A stretch of DNA of 64,000 nucleotides from Nansenia antarctica (GCA_963989245.1 OZ022339.1:92679142-92743141), one strand, 5' to 3'. Positions 22,905 to 36,305 are shown, numbered from the stretch's first letter. Numbers and translations are program-made. The notes: generated by a model from the letters alone, not told the origin.

Positions 22905-23375
22905 CTTCCCTGGCCTATAGGCCAACATTGCTGTTCAACCACAGCCTGTTCGGACCGATGCCTTAGGGCCAAGACTCAGAGACTAACAAACAGCTACTTC
23001 CCCCAGGTGATCAGACTCTTGAACAAGCCCACTGTAGTCAATCTTCCCCTTGCTCACACCTTGTGCATGGACTACAGCAACCCTAAACTCAAGCCACCGC
23101 ACTACTGTGAACTCTATTATCACTAGTGGCATCGCTACTGCAACCTGTCTTATCTTACCTGCACTAACGCCACCTTATCTTGTACTATGCCTATTATTTT
23201 TGGTCTGTTATGTCCTGTACTACTGACACTTTTATCTGGAATTATGCTTGATGTATTATGCCCTATGTCTTGTCCTGCAATGCAATGTCAGGATCCGAAG
23301 CCTAAGAATTTTACTATGTTACACTTGTGTAATGTGACTTAACAAATAAACTTGAAACTTGAAACTTGCTGGCTA
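22905..23375 (+). mobile_element. LINE 3' fragment with (TTGAAAC)n tail
   Basis: The plus strand encodes RAKTQRLTNSYFPQVIRLLN, the C-terminal end of a CR1-group LINE. About 300 bp of 3' UTR follow, ending in a short 'cttgaaacttgaaacttg' tail. 23380-24656 beyond it has no recognised feature except the possible 5' part of the hAT element. Confidence 0.7.
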
Positions 23376-24656
23376 CACCTGAAACTGACTGAGTACTGGT
23401 GAATACCAATACCATGATGAGGAAAATAACTGCATTTGTTTCCCATGTGTGAACCTCCAGGCTAAGCCCAGACCACCTCAGGTCGGACGTGTAGAGGGTG
23501 TGAATAGGAAGCTTGCTTTAAAAAAATACGGAGCTTGTTTAGTTAAAAAGAAGACATGCAAACCCACCATCCAAGTACAGTAAATCAACTATAGCATATT
23601 ATGTTAGTGACCATTAGCCTGTTTAAGAAACCTTCTGATTGACAATTAACAATTAACTGCTGTTAGACAATTAAAAACACAATGGTTGTGTTAGTGGACA
23701 ACCTTATCCTTAAACAGTATAATGTAGCTTTATAGTCACACCATCAGTGTGTTTTACTAAAGCTCCGACACTTAATTATATTAGCAAAAGGGCCATTTTC
23801 CAAACATGTCGACTGTTTGAATAGGCAACAAAACAAACATGCTGATCACAACATACTGAGCACTATATAATGGCCATAATAATCTTTCTGACATCCAAAG
23901 ATTGTTTTAATGATGTGTAAACCATCATGCGTTTCCGCCGGGCTCACACTCATATCTCTACAGTTTAATGTGTGCATTGTAAGAGCAGATTGTAATATTA
24001 TAGAGGACTGTAAATTCATGACATTTATTAAGGTCCAGAGGAGATATTGTGGCAGGGTGAGTATGAAACCCTTGAGCTGTTAATTCACTGTCATTGCTGT
24101 AGGGGCTAGGGGCCACAATAAGGACCACAATGGAAATCTAAGTATCTGACTTTATTGCCTCATTATCAATTATTATTATTATTATGCATGTGCTTTATCT
24201 TTACATTTGTCAGGTCTAGCTTTTTGACCTCAATGGGACTTCATGGACAAATTAAAAGTATCTACAACATCATATGTTTTTTAAGGTTTAAAAGAGTCGT
24301 ATTTTAGGTCCCAGCGCAGCAGGAGTCATTCATTTTGACGTTGCATTTTTAGCGCCACCTGTAGGAGTAAAGCACTTCCTACTCTGCATTGCATATAAGC
24401 ACTCCTCTCTCTGCTTTCCCTCGCGTACATTCGAATGCGTGAAAATGTCTTTTTTATTTTTTATGATGCCTCAGCCCGCTGTTTAATGTGGCCAGGGTAA
24501 GCATGCTTTCAGCCAATCAGAGTAGTTCTTTCATTCCGATAAGAGCTACTGATTGGCTATCATTTTCAAGTTCACAAGTTCACACTACTTTCTCTCGCCC
24601 GGCAGAATAGTTTATGCTAGCTCAAACGATCTAATCAATAAGGATAACTTGCGAAT

Positions 24657-26782
24657 ATGGACATTACTGTCAGTGTCAGTGACCTAAAGGGATTTTGTAG
24701 ACTGGGCTGGACTGCAAAAACAGAACTACTGGCTAAAGGCCGGCCAAAGCCACCGCTCAACGATCTTCACACCCAGAAAGGGAGAGTCGCTAGGGGGTTC
24801 CAACAAGCCTGGTATGAGCAGAAGAAATGGCTATGTGGCTGTGCAGAGACCAATCGCCTCTTTTGCTACTCCTGTACACTGTTTTCTACAGGTTATAGTG
24901 TGTGGATTCAGAAAGGCTACGGGGACCTTAACAATCTTACCAACGCGCTCAATAAACACGAGAAGACGGCAACACACATCAGAAGCCAAGTAGCCCTGAA
25001 AACCTTTGGCACCACGACGCGCATCGACTCAGCTCTGGATGAGCAGACGAGACTGGCCACAGAAATTCACAACCAAAAGGTAAAAGAGAATAGAGATATT
25101 CTAAACAAATTAATAGATGCCACCTGCTTCCTAGCTAAACAAGAAGTATCATTTCGGGGAAATGAGGAAGGCAAGGAATCTCTGAACCGTGGGAACTACG
25201 TGGAACTGCTACATCTCATTGCCAAATATGATTCGAATTTAGCCACCCATTTAAGATCATCCACTGTTTTCTCTGGTCTTTCAAATAAGATCCAGAATGA
25301 TCTGATTGAGGCAATCGGAGACGTTATCATCGACAACATCAAAAATGAGATTTCTGAAGCCCCATTTGTTGCTGTCGAGGTCGATGAATCGACTGACGTA
25401 ACCAACAGAGCCCAGATCTCAGTCATTCTGCGCTACGTGCTCAATCAAGAGGTGAAAGAAGCCTTTTTAGGTTTCGATGATGTGAGTAATGATAGAACTG
25501 CCGGGGCTGTCGCTGATTATGTTTTGAGCGCTTTGGATAAATTTAACTGCTTTGGAAAATTAGTTGCCCAAACATACGACGGAGCAGCCGTTATGGCGTC
25601 TAGTTTAAATGGGGTTCAGGCCAAGATTAGAGAAAAGATCCCAGAGGCTATTTTTACACACTGTTATGCTCATAAATTGAATCTCGTATTATCGCAATCG
25701 GCGAGGTCTATTCCAGAATGCCAGGTATTTTTCAAAACAGTGGAAGGCCTTTCATCATTTTTCAACAAATCGACAAAGCGCACAAAACTCCTGGATGAGG
25801 TCGTCAAACGCCGGTTACCAAGAGCAGCACCGACACGGTGGTCTTCACACTCACGCCTCGTTCAGACAATCAACCATCAATATTCGGATTTGCGGACCAT
25901 GTTTCAGTCGATAATCGATAATCCTACAAATTGGGATAATGAAACCCTAATGATGGCTACAGGCTATGATGCATGGCTGGCAAAGGCCTCGACGTGCTTT
26001 CTCCTAGACATTTATGAGGAGATTTTCAACATCACTGATGTGCTGTTTAATGTGCTGCAAAAGAAGGGAATGGACATTGGTTATTGTTGTTCTAGGATCC
26101 AAGATACAATGACCGCTTTGGAAAAGAAACTTCAGGACTTCGATGCGCGCTACGCTCAATTTGACCAGAAACGCAGCCAGCTAAATCTCACTGAGGGGCG
26201 AGCGAAACCCAACCAACCCATCAAAGACCAGAGGAAGATACTTTATAACAGGATTTTTTTGGACACGCTCACACAGATGAAGGCTAGATTTAGCAACTTC
26301 GAATGTTTGAATTTCATTGGCCTTATTGACTGCAAGCAATTTAACCAAATGTCAAAAGAATTTGACAAAGCCAAATTTGAGAGCCTGGCTTTGTATCATA
26401 AATATTTCGATTTCGTTAGACTTAAGGCAGATTTAGTTGGACTTTACCAAACCAAGAGGTGAGGGAGAAAACACCTGAGGAGATGCTTGGATGGATCATT
26501 CAGCATGACTTGGCTGAAACAGTTCCAGAGGCAACAAATTTGATTAAACTAGTCCTAACCATACCAGCAACAACGGCATCTGTTGAGAGGTCATTTTCAA
26601 CTTTGAAGAGAGTGAAGACCCTCACTCGAAATCGCACTGGACAAGGACGCCTTTCATCACTGGCCCTGATCTCAATTGAAAAAGAGAGACTTTCCAAACT
26701 GCAACAGGCGAGTGACTTTTACACTAAAGTGACAGAGGTGTTCCTTCGCAAGGAGAGGCGAATGGACCTTGTTTTCAAGTAA
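24657..26782 (+). CDS. hAT-family transposase (ZMYM1/DUF4371 type), one frameshift
   Basis: A 601-residue frame (24657-26462) continues after one lost base into a 107-residue frame ending at 26782. N-terminal TTF-type zinc finger residues are visible in WLCGCAETNRLFCYSCTLF, followed by a DUF4371-like region. The RNase H-like core has VAVEVDESTD with the first catalytic aspartate, then CYAHKLNLVLSQS and APTRWSS. The second frame holds the hAT C-terminal dimerisation motif, IPATTASVERSFSTLKR then GRLSSLALISIEKE. The break lies at YQTKR against EVREKTPEEM. Everything else is open, so the copy is young. In hAT elements this enzyme cuts and pastes DNA. Confidence 0.88.
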
Positions 26783-27268
26783 AGGTAAGATATCATTTTT
26801 AAATTTACGTCATGGCTTCTTTGCTGGTTTATATGATTTATATGATTCGCGAGGCTGGTGGCGATCTGTGCTTGTTTATATGGTTTGGGTACTGCTGTGC
26901 TGCTGGTTATGGCTTCTTATTTAAGACTTCCTCTGCTTATACCTTTGAATGTCGGCCTGTGCCGTTGTGTTTGGAGAGAGAGCTGCTTAATCAATCGCTG
27001 AGATAGGCCTAATGTCGCTGTCCGTGACATTGGTTCTGAACCAAAAGTGTTTGAGAGAGACAGAGAGGGAGGGTTTGTGATGTGATGTCAAGTGCATGTG
27101 TGACAAAGTGTGAAAAGAAAGTGTGTTGTGAGTTTAGTATGGAGGTTGGAAACGGTGTGTGTCTGTGTTGTGCGTGTGTGCGTTAACTGCGTTTGCGATG
27201 TTGAAACTGGACTTGTAGATTTCAGCAGGCTGGCTACTTGAAAATATCTTGGTTCAAAAAAGATTGAA

Positions 27269-27283
27269 CAATGAGCACCCCTG
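27269..27283. mobile_element. Candidate right terminal repeat of the hAT element
   Basis: The sequence CAATGAGCACCCCTG reads CAGGGGTGCTCATTG on the other strand, a standard hAT terminus, and lies 0.5 kb after the transposase stop. I could not find a matching left end with an ATATAGTC target duplication upstream of 24657, so the left end may be lost. Confidence 0.55.
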
Positions 27284-27535
27284 ATATAGTCGAAACTGGC
27301 AACTGTTTTTTTTGTTTTTGGTAATCTGATCACAAAATGACACTACCGTTTATTAGCGGGTTCTAGGGCATCAAAATTGCATTTCCTTGAAACTGCGTTC
27401 ACTGATAGCGTGTATGTGTAATTACGTGTATTTCTATATTTTATGCTTACCCAATCTAAAAGCTCACGGCACGTGCCTGAGAGTCATAGACCCCCACCAC
27501 CCAGCCCCCCATCTGTTACTACTACTACTACTTTC

Positions 27536-27931
27536 AGATTCAGATTCAGATTCAGATTCAGATAACGTTTATTGCCATTATGCATACACATATAGGAATT
27601 TGCTTTGGCATTACAGTAAGTGCGTTTATACTTTTTTTCACGTGTATACAAAAACAAATGCAAAAAACAGGACAACACAGGACAGACATTGCATTGGATA
27701 GTGCAACATATATAAAGTGTAGTGCAGAGTTTTTACAGTGAGTCCAGTGCATATTCAGTCCTGGGCAGACTTGGGGGCGGGGGGGAGGGGGAAGCCAGAG
27801 TCATTTATCAGCCTGGCGGCTGAGGGGAAGAAACTGAGCCTGTGGCGGGCCTTCAGTGCCTTAGGCAGCCGCAACCTTCTTCCAGAGGGAAGCAGGGTGA
27901 GGAGGCCGTGGCCGGGGTGGAAGGGGTCTTC
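27536..27931 (-). mobile_element. CR1/Rex1-like LINE 3' fragment
   Basis: The minus strand encodes TLLPSGRRLRLPKALKAR and LSFFPSAARLINDSG, the LINE C-terminus. A 3' UTR follows and ends in the tail (TCTGAA)5 at 27536-27562. The coding end abuts the giant CTA array. It is homologous to 17950-18370. Confidence 0.75.
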
Positions 27932-28560
<629 letters not shown>

Positions 28561-28880
28561 GTCTAATCTTTTAGTCTCTGTTACTATCTGACTACTATCA
28601 TGTACTGATCATGTCTCAGTAGTAGTATCAGTAGTAGCATCATGTAGCAATCATCATCATCATCATCATCATCTGATCTATGTACTGTAACAGCAGCAGC
28701 AGCAGCAGTCATACTAGTGTAGTCATCATCATCCTAGTCTGTCTGTCTGATAGAATCAATCACATGACTACTGGACTGAGACTCTGTTACTACTGTCATA
28801 CAGCCATACAGATACCAGTATGCAGCAAGCTAAACTAAGCTAAGCTAAGCTAAGCTGTGTCTACTGTCATACATAGACCA
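28561..28880. repeat. Degenerate microsatellite mixture
   Basis: Short runs of CAT, CAG, AGTAGT, GTCT and TAAGC units are mixed with near-CTA words. It looks like decayed or shuffled simple repeat bordering the pure array, and ends in (TAAGC)n at 28837-28856. Confidence 0.75.
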
Positions 28881-29360
28881 CCCTGGGGGGTGATAGGAAT
28901 GTCGTAGAGACACCATTCAAATGGTTTTGGATTCCCTGTCCTCTCGTCTATCCGGGGGTGTTGGAATTGATGTATAGACACAATTTAAACCACCTCTTCT
29001 GTATGAATAACTATGCTAGACTACATGGAATCTCAGACTAAATGACGGTCTGGTACATATTTGGACAATCTACAGGCGTTTAGGGTATTAATTTAAACTC
29101 AACGTGCTGCTAGACTAAAACAGGTTTAGACACAGACCGCATTTATCTGGGTTAAAGGACAGCGACGTATAGACACAATTTAAACCACCACTTCTGCTAG
29201 GATAACTATGCTAGACTACATGAATCTCATACTACATGACGTCTGGGACGTATTCTGACAGTTTAGAGGGGTTTAATAACGGTTTTAATGCATTTAAGAT
29301 AAGTAGAAAATATAGCCGTAATATAGCTGGTTTATATGATGGCCAAGCGTAGACGCGAGG

Positions 29361-29760
29361 TTGAAAAGACGTCTATTGCTCACTGGGATGTTTTGGTCAT
29401 GTAATTTGTTGTTAACATTTTGGAACTTTGTAATTGACACGATAGCATTATGTTTAAATATTCACATTGCAAAATCATCTCGCTTGTGTCTTTTAGGCAC
29501 AATCAATATGGATCCTTGGAATGAGTTTCAAAAAATATATATTGATCTTGCTTTGATTGCTGCAAAGAAGTGTATTGCAATCCATTGGAAATCCGATTAC
29601 TCTCCTACAATATCACATTGGTTAAATGAAATCTCTAGCTACATTCCATTAGATAAAATATAATATAATATAAGACATAAGAGTCAGGACTTTGTAGAAA
29701 TATGGCAACCACATATAGATTTTATGGCAAGAAGGGCAGCTTCAGGTACTATTGTTTGAT
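29361..29760 (+). mobile_element. L1-like LINE 3' fragment, inverted copy
   Basis: It encodes the same ALIAAKKCIAIHWKSDYSPT region as 2525-2908 and extends a little further, to ISSYIPLDKI and a stop. Confidence 0.55.
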
Positions 29761-30039
29761 GGACAGTGTTTCTTGTAGGGATGCACGGTGATGTGAATTG
29801 CTGTTAATATCATAGCGCATCCCTAATGAATGTATTATTGTGTGTGTGTGTGTGTGTATGTAGGCATGTGTGTTTTGTCTTATTATTATTATCTTTGTGT
29901 TGTGTTGTCGTTGGGCGTTGCCGCACAATGGTGGGTGGGGGGGGGGGGGAGGGGGTGGATACAAGGGGGCGGGGAAACAAGAAAATTTTTGTTCAATTAT
30001 ATTGTAAAAATGTTTGAATCTTTGGGAAAAAAAATAAAG

Positions 30040-30399
30040 AGGCGGACCCAGGTCATCCAGGAGTTCCAGAGCCCCGCTCCTGACGGCCCCACGATCATGC
30101 TGCTGTCACTCAAAGCTGGCGGGGTGGGACTCAACCTGACAGCCGCCTCCCGTGTTTTCCTCATGGATCCAGCGTGGAACCCTGCAGCAGAGGACCAGTG
30201 TGTGGATCGCTGTCACCGCCTGGGCCAGAAGAGAGACGTCTTCATCACCAAGTTCATCGTGAAGGACTCTGTGGAGGAGAACATGGTGAAGATTCAGAGG
30301 CAGAAGCAGGATCTGGTGGACAAGGCTTTCGGCTCCAAGAACCCCACCGACAAGAAGGCGTCACACATTAATGAAATAAAAGCCCTCATGGAGCTGTAG
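30040..30399 (+). pseudogene. hltf: hltf last-exon fragment, inverted copy
   Basis: This 360-bp frame ends in TAG and encodes the same HLTF C-terminus as 1863-2222, with motifs SLKAGGVGLNL and DRCHRLGQKRDV. Differences I can see are DSVEENM here against DSVEANM, and a histidine for arginine near the end. The preceding bases 'gggaaaaaaaataaag' are purine-rich, so no convincing splice acceptor is present. The 3' flank is shared with the other copy for about 160 bp. Without upstream exons it cannot make HLTF. Confidence 0.85.
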
Positions 30400-30692
30400 A
30401 CGTCCCTACGTATGGGAACCTTGTTAAGAAATTCCCATTTTGAAGTTTAGTTTTGATACTGTTTGTTGTGGAATGTTCTCTCAGCACATATATGTCCATC
30501 GTTACATTCCCACTCACCACACTGCCCTTGGTTAACAAGTCTCATGATACATTTACATTTTGGGGCATTTAACAGATGCCTTTATCCAAAGCGACTTTTC
30601 TTTTTTGGGATTGACGTGTGGTTTCATGTATGTGGGAATAAATGTTTTAAGTGACAAACCAAAAAAACAAAAACAAAAACAAACCAAATATA

Positions 30693-30890
30693 TATAGTGT
30701 ACATATAGATAGTGTACATATAGATAGTGTACATGTAGATAGTGTACATATAGATAGTGTACATATAGGTAGTGTACATATAGGTAGTGTGCATATAGGT
30801 AGTGTACATATAGGTAGTGTACATATAGGTAGTGTACATATAGATAGTGTACATATAGGCAGAGAGGTACCATATAGGTACATATAGGTA
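30693..30890. repeat. 15-bp minisatellite, block 1
   Basis: The unit is TAGATAGTGTACATA with variants (TAGGTAG, ACATGTAG). About 13 copies are present. The preceding 30555-30655 is an L2-type 3' tail on the minus strand. Confidence 0.95.
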
Positions 30891-30897
30891 CCAGAGA

Positions 30898-31719
30898 GGC
30901 AGCGCAACTCTTGATCCAGGCACTGGTCATCTCCCGCCTGGATTACTGCAATGCACTCCTGGCTGGGCTCCCCGCTTCAGCCATTAGACCTCTGCAGCTC
31001 ATCCAGAATGCTGCTGCCCGGCTGGTATTCAACCTCCCCAAATACTCGCATGTCACCCCTCTCCTTCGCACCCTGCACTGGCTCCCGATAGCAGCTCGCA
31101 TCAGATTCAAGACCCTGGTGCTTGCATACCAGGCAGCTAAAGGGACAGCCCCTGCCTACCTGAAGGAAATGGTAACCCCCCAAACCCCTGCCCGCTCACT
31201 CCGCTCCTCCACCTCGGCTGGCCGACTGGCCCCACCTCCTCTACACAGAAGTCGGGCTGCCCGATCACGTCTCTTCACAACACTGGCTCCCCGCTGGTGG
31301 AATGAGCTCCCCACGGCTGTCAGAACGGCAGAGTCACTACCCATCTTCCGTCGTAGACTGAAGACCCATCTCTTCAGGTTACATCTTAACTGCTCCTCCT
31401 GAGACATCTTCCGACCCTCACCACTACGTCTCCTAAAGACACCCGCTTTCCCCTCTACTGTGTCCCTAGAACTTCTATTGCCCCCCTTGTACTGTTTCTC
31501 AGTTTCTCCAGTAATAAAAAATAAAAGAAAAAAATAAATAGGTTTTAGTAGAAGGCGATAATAGGGAGAAGGTTTTTCCTTCTATCAGTGGCCCCGGGCC
31601 CGAGCTAGAGTACTCTTCCTGCAACGAATGGTGGACTGCCGATTCACATGCTTAGTATTCAAATGTATTGATTGTAAGTCGCTTTGGAATAAGGCGTCTG
31701 CTAAATGCCAAAAATGTAA
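30898..31719 (+). mobile_element. L2-clade LINE 3' fragment
   Basis: The plus strand encodes SRLDYCNALLAGLPASAIRP, LQLIQNAAARLVFNLPK, LRTLHWLPIAARIRFKTL and LPIFRRRLKTHLF. This is the L2 thumb-to-C-terminal region, ending in a stop at 31402. The 3' end carries 'gtaagtcgctttggaataag' and 'gcgtctgctaaatgc', the L2 3' hairpin. It is 5'-truncated within the minisatellite. Confidence 0.85.
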
Positions 31720-32399
31720 ATATAGGTAGTGTACATATAGGTAGTGTACATATAGGTAGTGTACATATAGGTAGTGTACATATAGATAGTGTACATGTAG
31801 ATAGTGTACATATAGATAGTGTACATATAGATAGTGTACATATAGATAGTGTACATATAGATAGTGTACATATAGATAGTGTACATGTAGATAGTGTACA
31901 TATAGATAGTGTACATATAGATAGTGTACATATAGATAGTGTACATATAGGTAGTGTACATATAGATAGTGTACATGTAGATAGTGTTCATATTATAGAT
32001 AGTGTACATATAGATAGTGTACATATAGATAGTGTACATATAGGTAGTGTACATATAGATAGTGTACATATAGATAGTGTACATATAGATAGTGTTCATA
32101 TAGATAGTGTACATATACATATAGATAGTGTACATAAATATAGTGTTCATATAGATAGTGTACATAAATATAGTGTACATATAGATAGTGTTCATATAGA
32201 TAGTGTACATATAGATAGTGTTCATATAGATAGTGTACATATAGATAGTGTACATATAGATAGTGTTCATATATATAGTGTACATAAATATAGTGTACAT
32301 ATAGGTAGTGTACATATAGATAGTGTACATATAGATAGTGTACATATAGATAGTGTACATATAGATAGTGTACATATAGATAGTGTTCATATAGATAGT
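31720..32399. repeat. 15-bp minisatellite, block 2
   Basis: About 45 copies of the TAGATAGTGTACATA unit, with occasional TTCATA, ACATGTAG and longer variants. Since 15 is a multiple of three, it is open on both strands (SVHID on plus, YMYTI or LYVHY on minus). Confidence 0.95.
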
Positions 32400-33793
32400 A
32401 TGAAGAAAAGCATGGTGAGCTGCCTAAACGACTACCGCCCGGTGGCACTCACACCAATCATCATGAAGTGCTTCGAGAAACTAGTCCGGGCCCACATACT
32501 CACACGCCTCCCGCCCAACCTGGATCCATACCAGTTCGCCTACAGAGCCCACAGGTCCACAGAGGACGCCATAGCGACGACTCTCCATGCCACTCTATCC
32601 CACCTGGAGAGGGATAACAGCTACGCGAGACTGCTCTTCGTGGACTTCAGCTCCGCCTTCAACACCATCCTTCCAGACAGGCTAGTGACCAAACTTCTAG
32701 ACCTGGGTCTATCACACTCTATATGTGCGTGGATCAAGGACTTCCTGACCGACCGCCCCCAGAGGGTGCGGGTGGGCCCCCACACCTCCACAGCCCTCAG
32801 CCTCAGCACTGGGTCACCCCAGGGCTGCGTGCTAAGCCCCATCCTCTACAACCTCTACACCCACGACTTCACCCCCGTCCACCCCAGCAACTACATCGTA
32901 AAGTTTGCAGACGACACCACCGTGGTGGGATGTATCTCGGGGGGGGACGAGGCGGCGTACAGGGATGAGGTAGAGCAACTGAGCAAGCTGTGCAAGGTTA
33001 ACAACCTGCTGCTAAACAAGTCAAAGACCCAGGAATTCATCGTAGACTTCAGGAGGAAAAAGTCAGAGATCCAGCCCCTGCTCATCGACGGAGAGAGCGT
33101 GGAGAGAGTCTCAACCCTCCGATTCCTGGGACACAACATGCGGGATGACCTGGCCTGGAAGGACAACACTAAAGGCACCATCAAGAGGGCACAACAGCGG
33201 CTATACACCCTGAGATGCCTCAGGAAACAACACAACAAGCAGGAGATACTGGTGGCCTTCTACCACGGCGCAGTGGAGAGCATCCTCACCTTCGGCATCT
33301 CCAACTGGTTCCACAGCTGCACAACAGCGGAGAGAAACGAGCTACAGAGAGTCGTGAGAACAGCACAGAAGATCACCGGCGCCCCCCTCCCCTCTCTGGA
33401 GGAGCTGTACAACACACGCTGTCTCAGGAGGGCCTCCAAGATCTCCAGGGACCCGACCCACCCTGGGCACGTACACTTTGTCAAGCTGCCCTCGAACAGG
33501 AGGTACAGGACCCCGGCCGCTAAGACAAACAGACTGAAGGACTGCTTCTACCACAGGGCCGTCAAGGCCCTGAACACAGAAAAGGCCTAAGTTCTGGGCC
33601 CAGGACAGTCCGGACGGATTGTATGGCAGCTAATGCTGAGGCACAAACATGTACATTTTCAAGCCTGCAAACTGTGACACTTTAAAATAATGTGAAAAAA
33701 TACTCTTTGTGCAATATGACAACCCTAGTTGACTATCTGTGCAGTATAGTACAGTGGAGTGTGTACATAGCCTTTATTGATGTAAACCAGCTT
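32400..33793 (+). mobile_element. CR1/Rex1-like LINE, 5'-truncated
   Basis: From about 32401 the plus strand encodes an RT: SCLNDYRPVALTPIIMKCFE, LLFVDFSSAFNTILPDRL, STGSPQGCVLSPILYNLYTH and VKFADDTTVVGC with the catalytic FADD. The C-terminal LPSNRRYRTPAAKTNRLKD region and a stop at 33590 follow. It is nearly identical to the copy at 59101-61339. It ends inside the 3' UTR at 'gtaaaccagctt', where minisatellite begins; the expected final 200 bp are missing here. The reading frame is continuous with the upstream minisatellite, which is coincidental. Confidence 0.88.
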
Positions 33794-34432
33794 AGTATAC
33801 ATATAGATAGTGTACATATAGATAGTGTACATATAGATAGTGTACATATAGATAGTGTTCATATAGATAGTGTACATATAGATAGTGTACATATAGATAG
33901 TGTACATGTAGATAGTGTACATATAGATAGTGTTCATATAGATAGTGTACATATAGATAGTGTACATATAGATAGTGTACATATAGATAGTGTTCATATT
34001 ATAGATAGTGTACATATAAATAGTGTACATATAGATAGTGTACATATAGATAGTGTACATATAGGTAGTGTACATATAGATAGTGTACATATAGATAGTG
34101 TACATATAGATAGTGTACATATAGATAGTGTACATATAGATAGTGTACATATAGGTAGTGTACATATAGATAGTGTACATATAGATAGTGTACATATTAT
34201 AGATAGTGTACATATAGATAGTGTACATATAGATAGTGTACATATAGATAGTGTTCATAGTATAGATAGTGTACATATAGATAGTGTACATATAGGTAGT
34301 GTACATATAGATAGTGTACATATAGATAGTGTACATATAGGTAGTGTACATATAGATAGTGTACATATAGATAGTGTACATATAGGTAGTGTACATATAG
34401 ATAGTGTACATAAAGGTAGTGTACATATAGCC
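33794..34432. repeat. 15-bp minisatellite, block 3
   Basis: About 42 copies of the same unit. The left junction is LINE 3' UTR sequence 'gtgtacatagcctttattga' and the right junction is 'gtgtacatatagccttgcat', which resemble each other. Confidence 0.95.
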
Positions 34433-34944
34433 TTGCATTGAGTATACTATCACAGAATAAACAACAGCCGTTTTTATAATAAAAAAACTGTAAAAACTGT
34501 ATCTTTCTGTGTTTCCGCATTGCTTCCATTGTGTTTGGATTGATGGCACAACCCCCTCTGCCTGGCACTTAACAGAAGAAAAAAAAAAGATAATGGCAAG
34601 TAACGAAAAGGCTCTAAGTTGAACCACTAGCTAGAGCTTATTCTCTATTAAACACATCTGAGTGTTGTGTGAGACTTACAGTATGAGTGACCAATAACTA
34701 CATTTTATTTCAGACATGTTATGGATAATTTGATCCTCATACAGGTAGAGAAATCACATAAACCAACATTCTGTACACTATGTAGCTAGTATACAGTCCT
34801 AAATCATGCATGACACAATACTGAAATGTAGGCCACTGTCTGACTTAATTCTCTTTCATGTCAACAGGCTTGTGTTTCAATTCTTATTAGTTCAACAGGG
34901 TGAACACAATCTATTACAATATGAAAGAACACACTAACAATTGC
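34433..34944. other. Unannotated AT-rich sequence inside the arm-specific insertion
   Basis: No coding or repeat signature was recognised in these about 500 bases. Confidence 0.5.
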
Positions 34945-35110
34945 AATACTACCGTATCGTTTTTTTTAAGAACAAAACAATATTTTTCCCTTTCCTAACA
35001 CCAGGGGAGCCACCCCTCCTAAATGTCGTTGTTTGGTACCTGTACTGTAGCAATGACAATAAAGTCCATAAAGTCCATTCATTCATTCATTCATTCATTC
35101 ATTCATATTC
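34945..35110 (+). mobile_element. CR1/Rex1-like LINE 3' tail
   Basis: The phrases 'cctaacaccaggggagccac' and 'gcaatgacaataaagtccat' and a (CATT)n tail match the 3' end of the LINE at 59101-61339. It is a tail-only fragment. Confidence 0.8.
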
Positions 35111-35740
35111 CCACATTTTATGTAGGCACCATAAATGAGTGTCTGAAAGTCCCGTCGTGTCCCGTCCCCCCCTCACAAAAAAATAAAGTAAGTAAATTGA
35201 TGGATATCAATACGATATTTGTATTTATTGTTTTACTCCTGAATAATAACAAATACTTCCCCAGTATAGTCCACAACATTTGGCTATTAAAGACTGCCAG
35301 CCTTTATTCAAGCAACAAAAACAGTACTCACTGTTACTCACTACTCAGTGACCAACTGGTTTCAAGTTAAAACAATTTAAACAGCAGCATTCAGCATTGT
35401 AGAAAAAAAATGAGTTACTGTCTGATTTCTAGTTGTAGTGCCTTCAGTTCTCTTTCATAGTATCCGTTTGGTATCTCACTATGGGAACGCCCCCTGCGTG
35501 ACCTCATCAGAAACTGAATTACACTGCGCCAGCCCATTGGCTGGCCCAGGCGACGCTTGTGTCACGAGGGACGGGACCCTCCGCCTATATAACACGTACA
35601 CACGGCATTCAAAAGCCTTTTCCTGCTTCTCACTGGAGCTGACAACAACTGTGCGGGTGGCTAGAGCTAAACAGTCCACAGATACGAGCGACCACAACAC
35701 GCACACACAAACTGTATGGAAAGTTAGCCCGTCAGTGACG

Positions 35741-35773
<33 letters not shown>

Positions 35774-35904
35774 TAGCCCGTCAGTGACGGTGCAGTGTGT
35801 GTGTGTTAGCCCGTCAGTGACGGTGCTGAGCCGTGCTGTACGTTAACAAACACGTTTGTACAGCTGTTCCTTTGTGTTGACCTCCCTTTGTGCCTAGAGA
35901 CTCT

Positions 35905-36305
35905 TACACTAACGTTACCACCAGGTGCTAGCTAGCTAAGGTAGCTAATGTTACCACCAGGTGCTAGCTAACTAAGGTAGCTAAAGTTACCACCAGGTGC
36001 TAGCCAGCTACGGTAGCTAACGTTACCACCTGGTGCTAGCCAGCTACGGTAGCTAACGTTACCACCAGGTGCTAGCTAACTAAGGTAGCTAATGTTACCA
36101 CCAGGTGCTAGCCAGCTACGGTAGCTAACGTTACCACCTGGTGCTAGCCAGCTACGGTAGCTAACGTTACCACCAGGTGCTAGCTAACTAAGGTAGCTAA
36201 TGTTACCACCAGGTGCTAGCCAGCTACGGTAGCTAATGTTACCACCAGGTGCTAGCTAGCTACTGTAGCTAATGTTACCACCAGGTGCTAGCCAGCTACG
36301 GTAGC
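35905..36305. repeat. 33-bp minisatellite, inverted copy
   Basis: About 12 units of the same sequence as 474-834 on the opposite strand, with more ACCACCTGG/ACCACCAGG variation. Confidence 0.9.

Noticed and set aside
30693..34432. CRISPR array
   Set aside because: Units are contiguous without unique spacers, and the context is vertebrate.
33692..34627. Long SVHID, YMYTI and LYVHY repeat proteins on both strands
   Set aside because: The 15-bp repeat is open in several frames on both strands at once, which is what a stop-free satellite gives, not a gene.
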